From JADHUC01 sp964617665 (lineage in GTDB: Bacteria > Planctomycetota > Planctomycetia > Pirellulales > Pirellulaceae): a stretch of DNA of 24,679 nt. The stretch is taken from the NCBI GenBank assembly GCA_964617665.1, contig CAZUAH010000177.1, positions 1-24,679 on the forward strand. The letters run 5' to 3'. The notes beneath the pieces were generated by a model. The model saw only the letters and a program-made list of their open reading frames with translations, was not told the origin of the DNA and ran no database searches. Made by a program: the position numbers and the translations under genes. Positions 23,101 to 24,679 of this stretch are shown here, in pieces; positions within the stretch are counted from its first letter, which is position 1; every line of letters begins with the position of its first letter.

Positions 23101-24353
23101 CGGAGGCTACTCAACTCGGCAATCGTGTTGTCCCAACCGGTCCGTTTCAGCGAGTCGTTGGTATGTGAGTTGAGCGTGCCAACGCCGAGCGTCGATCCCA
23201 TGGCCCGGCGCGACTCGCCGCCCAATCGGCGACGAAGGACGACCATTCGATCGAAGTCCAACAGCGGGTTGCGCAATAGCACGTCGCGTTGGAACTCGAC
23301 CAATCGAGCCGCTTCGGCCCAAGCGTCAGACCGCCCTGCCGCAACGTCGGCCTTGAGAGCCTCGAACGACTCGACATACTTGCCGAGTCGACCGCGGAGA
23401 CTCGCAGCGTCTGGATACCGCTCCGGGTAACGGCCGGCTAAATCACTCAGCGCGCGAGCCAATGCGGCCAGATCGATCAGTTCAAACTGCTGACGCACAT
23501 CGATCCACTCTCCACTTCGGGCAAGCGCCGCTTGATACAGAGTCTCCCAGCGATCATCGTCGAGCAAGACCTTGCTCGCAATCAATTTGTCGCGGTTTGC
23601 CGCCAGATCTTCGCTGTCGCCCATTCGGCCGAGGATCGGATCGATCACACGCCGGGCCACGTCAAGCTCGATCCGCCAATCCCCTTGCGGTGACCGAGGC
23701 GCCGAACGACTGGACCAATGGGTAGCGCTCGACTGGCTGCAAGGCCGTCGCAACGCAAGATTAGTCTTCTCGTCGCCAGGCGGCCGCGCAGAAACAACTT
23801 CGTCAACTTCATTGTAGCCATCACGCTCCGCCGTGATGATCGCAGGACGAGACCGCGAAGTTGTTTCTGCGCGGCCTCTAGGCCCGAAAACCATCACTTC
23901 ATCCAAATGCATCCACGTACGGCTCGATGCCGCAATGCGCAGGTACCGCGTCGAGACGTTTGGCAGCGCAACGTCGAATCTCTTATCGTCGTTGGTCGCC
24001 TTGCCATGCTCATACACGGTTTCCCAGTCGTGCCCGTCGCCCGAAGCAAGCAGACGAAACTTCGACATCCGCTCGCTGACATGCGGCGAGTAAATGCGGA
24101 CATGAGCAACCACCTTCGATTCTCCCAGATCGACCTGCCACCACGGCGGATCGTCCTGCCCCGTATGGAAGCTGTAGTAGTTGGTAATCTCCCCATCAAC
24201 GGCGCCCGGCGCATCTTCTTCCGGCGCGATCGGCCCCTTCGAAGCGAGCAAACGCTTAACTTCGTCGGTGAATTCAGAGGCCTCAAGCAAAGTGATTGAA
24301 AGGGCTGTCGCAGTAAGAAGGAAAGCAGCGATAGACAGACGGACAGAAATCAT
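20178..24353 (-). CDS. Exported discoidin - HzsA-like diheme - SUMF1 multidomain protein
   Basis: The product has 1391 residues. A signal peptide covers 1 to about 25. An F5/8 type C (discoidin) domain at about 28-158 contains WWQVDLGES, VAHVRIYSP and TRYLRIAAS. Residues about 160-191 are encoded by an inserted palindrome. A discoidin-like NLALRRPCSQSS follows. From about 410 to 1000 comes a region resembling the hydrazine synthase alpha subunit (HzsA-related), with propeller-like strands and two c-type heme motifs, CVGCH at 842-846 and 892-896. The C-terminal 290 residues are a SUMF1/FGE-type domain: VPVPAGRYVDADG, MAKFEITNEQMRRF, LPTEAQWEWACRAG, GLYDMHGNVWEWT and ACGGSFCDRPKRC, ending FNVGFRVICY. 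The Cys spacing there is C-x5-C rather than the C-x4-C of FGE, so formylglycine generation is doubtful. An AGGGAAA site (24362-24368) lies 8 bases before the ATG. This is probably a periplasmic redox or binding protein, not proof of anammox. Confidence 0.85.
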   Translation of the reverse strand: MISVRLSIAAFLLTATALSITLLEASEFTDEVKRLLASKGPIAPEEDAPGAVDGEITNYYSFHTGQDDPPWWQVDLGESKVVAHVRIYSPHVSERMSKFRLLASGDGHDWETVYEHGKATNDDKRFDVALPNVSTRYLRIAASSRTWMHLDEVMVFGPRGRAETTSRSRPAIITAERDGYNEVDEVVSARPPGDEKTNLALRRPCSQSSATHWSSRSAPRSPQGDWRIELDVARRVIDPILGRMGDSEDLAANRDKLIASKVLLDDDRWETLYQAALARSGEWIDVRQQFELIDLAALARALSDLAGRYPERYPDAASLRGRLGKYVESFEALKADVAAGRSDAWAEAARLVEFQRDVLLRNPLLDFDRMVVLRRRLGGESRRAMGSTLGVGTLNSHTNDSLKRTGWDNTIAELSSLRTEPIAKDLHDTEGRIITDLEVDFESSRMMFSSIGLEQGNWRIFEMELEGDDLDSTVQQITPDDGEDVGHFDSCYVGDREEIIFTSTAPYQGLPCEYGSKRMTCLFKLNRRTGAIRQLTFEQDSDWSPTALHDGRVMYLRWEYTDLPHSNSRILFQMNPDGRVQREYYGSGSYFMPSYFYARPIPNHDTQVVGVATGHHGTPRSGRLIIVDPQLGRREAQGVVQEIPGWGKKVEPEVRDRLADFYWPHFLHPYPLSQKYFIAAMKPDRDALWGVYLVDIYDNLTLLYQEEGSAILDPIPVTPRRRPPVIADETVPGQKNATVFLADIYAGEGLKDIFRGTVKKLRVGTYYFSSHGTGGLLGSIGADGPWDIKRVLGSVPVEDDGSASFTIPANTPIFLQPLDSEGKALQLMRSWMVGMPGETISCVGCHESQNSVVMSKATKASLRRPTPIEPDREVIRGFSFPHEIQPVLDRYCVGCHNGSSPPKLPEIPGIVYPTDLHCDQDNGEGLVDLRGTEYITDWKSGHGGNCGGGAKGGNFPISYVALERYVRRNGIEGPLRMLSPGEFHADTTELVQMLRDGRHYNVRLDAESWKRLTTWIDLNAPCHGTWAAVGEQPAQRVAQVNQRRIELASLYANIVTDYEQQEPLPEPAPFQPPAPRNTTANSSVASEGIADWPFSSEQAAARVKDASPQLVDLGGSVHVELVPVPAGRYVDADGTATTIDRPFWMAKFEITNEQMRRFDPSFDARREDRYGYQFGRLCYGMNGDEMAAVRLDWNTAVAFCRWLSDRIGKTFTLPTEAQWEWACRAGSDSDFWFGRLGDDFTPYANLGDVRLVEFASNTNTGGYTTTSLIKNPGKYDDRIPRDRLFDDGVFLTNRFPRDEAGVMLAEPMYQAERPEGAEGMPQESAFRPNAWGLYDMHGNVWEWTTTETESGRKLACGGSFCDRPKRCTAGSRVDYAPYHKVFNVGFRVICY
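23782..23876. repeat. 95-bp palindrome inserted in frame in the HzsA-like gene
   Basis: Perfect 21-base arms at 23782-23802 and 23856-23876 (ends GGCCGCGCAGAAACAAC and its complement) enclose a second stem, CATCACG (23819-23825) with CGTGATG (23832-23838). On the minus strand it encodes RGRAETTSRSRPAIITAERD and then GYNEVDEVVSARP, at residues about 160-191. This lies just after the discoidin domain. The reading frame is kept across the whole insertion. Confidence 0.85.
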
Positions 24354-24679
24354 AGATCGGGTTTCCCTGCAAAGGTGATCGGCCTTCGATGGCCGCGAGA
24401 CTCTCCGATTGTACTCTCAAGCCGGGGTATCTCGAACAGCCGGCTGAGAACCACACGGCCGATTCGATGGAGAATAGGAAGCCTTGCCCGCCATGTCCCT
24501 GTCAGGACCTCTCCTCCAACGCCGTACATTTTGTCCTCAGGGAGATAGTGTAAATATGTATCTGTCGCAGCTACGATCGACGAGCGCAATCCAGGGCAGA
24601 TGCGCCTTCGGTTCACGAACTCAAGCTAAGAAAGTGAGGATCAACTATTTCCCGATTGTCTTGGCCGAATCGTGTAATT
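24354..24679. other. Leader/upstream region of the HzsA-like gene, no supported gene
   Basis: An arginine-rich 88-codon minus-strand frame (24616-24350) overlaps the next start as ATGA, but its composition is that of a shadow frame. A hairpin at 24416-24448 (CTC and AGCCGG pairing with CCGGCT and GAG, one bulged A, 14-base loop) would lie in the 5' leader of the HzsA-like mRNA if transcription starts upstream of it. I see no clear promoter. Confidence 0.35.

Noticed and set aside
20178..24353. Evidence for anammox metabolism
   Set aside because: HzsA-related diheme proteins are widespread in non-anammox planctomycetes; the SUMF1/discoidin fusion and absence of hzsB/hzsC in the window argue against genuine hydrazine synthase.
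1..24679. CRISPR array, tRNA or rRNA genes
   Set aside because: No regularly spaced direct repeats, no cloverleaf with a TTCGA-type arm and no rRNA-like segments were seen; the repeats present are palindromes and short tandem units.

Overview
The window looks like a chromosomal accessory region of a planctomycete, probably Pirellulales-like or a related environmental lineage. The evidence is the mix of large exported proteins typical of that group: LamG/TPR/beta-helix, PQQ-type beta-propellers, HzsA-related diheme proteins fused to SUMF1 domains, leucine-rich repeat and GH99/WbsX-like proteins. Families of long palindromic repeats lie both between and inside genes. Names come from motif recognition by eye; no database search was run.

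Layout. (1) 1-482: the end of an IS66-like element on the minus strand, a nested 73-bp palindrome and otherwise empty sequence. (2) 483-7466, plus strand: a five-TM protein with a DUF1566-like C-terminus cut by an in-frame TAA; an exported 1210-residue LamG-TPR-parallel beta-helix protein; a decayed WbsX/GH99-like gene (5' end missing, one frameshift, one nonsense codon); and an exported GH43/GH32-like propeller protein. Together these look like a degrading polysaccharide-processing cluster. (3) 7467-7647: a convergent intergenic region with two REP-like hairpins. (4) 7648-9762, minus strand: a 704-residue protein I do not recognise. (5) 10034-14564, plus strand: an exported methyltransferase-like/PQQ beta-propeller fusion followed by an exported LRR protein. 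(6) 14565-16958: a scrap zone with a MITE-like element, a free-standing polyketide-synthase-type dehydratase, a chimeric GH95/LamG fragment, and a large nested palindrome. (7) 24353-16959, minus strand: a 1391-residue discoidin/HzsA-like diheme/SUMF1 protein and, 90 bases downstream, a second methyltransferase-like/PQQ propeller protein paralogous to the one in (5).

Two things stand out. First, the paralogous pair of secreted Rossmann-type methyltransferase-like domains fused to PQQ propellers: one copy keeps the SAM-binding glycine motif, the other has lost it. Second, palindromic or tandem repeats of several families sit in frame inside coding regions, always at domain junctions (10441-10468, 11980-12014, 12116-12175, 19630-19660, 23782-23876), as if protein linkers here serve as landing sites for REP-like elements.
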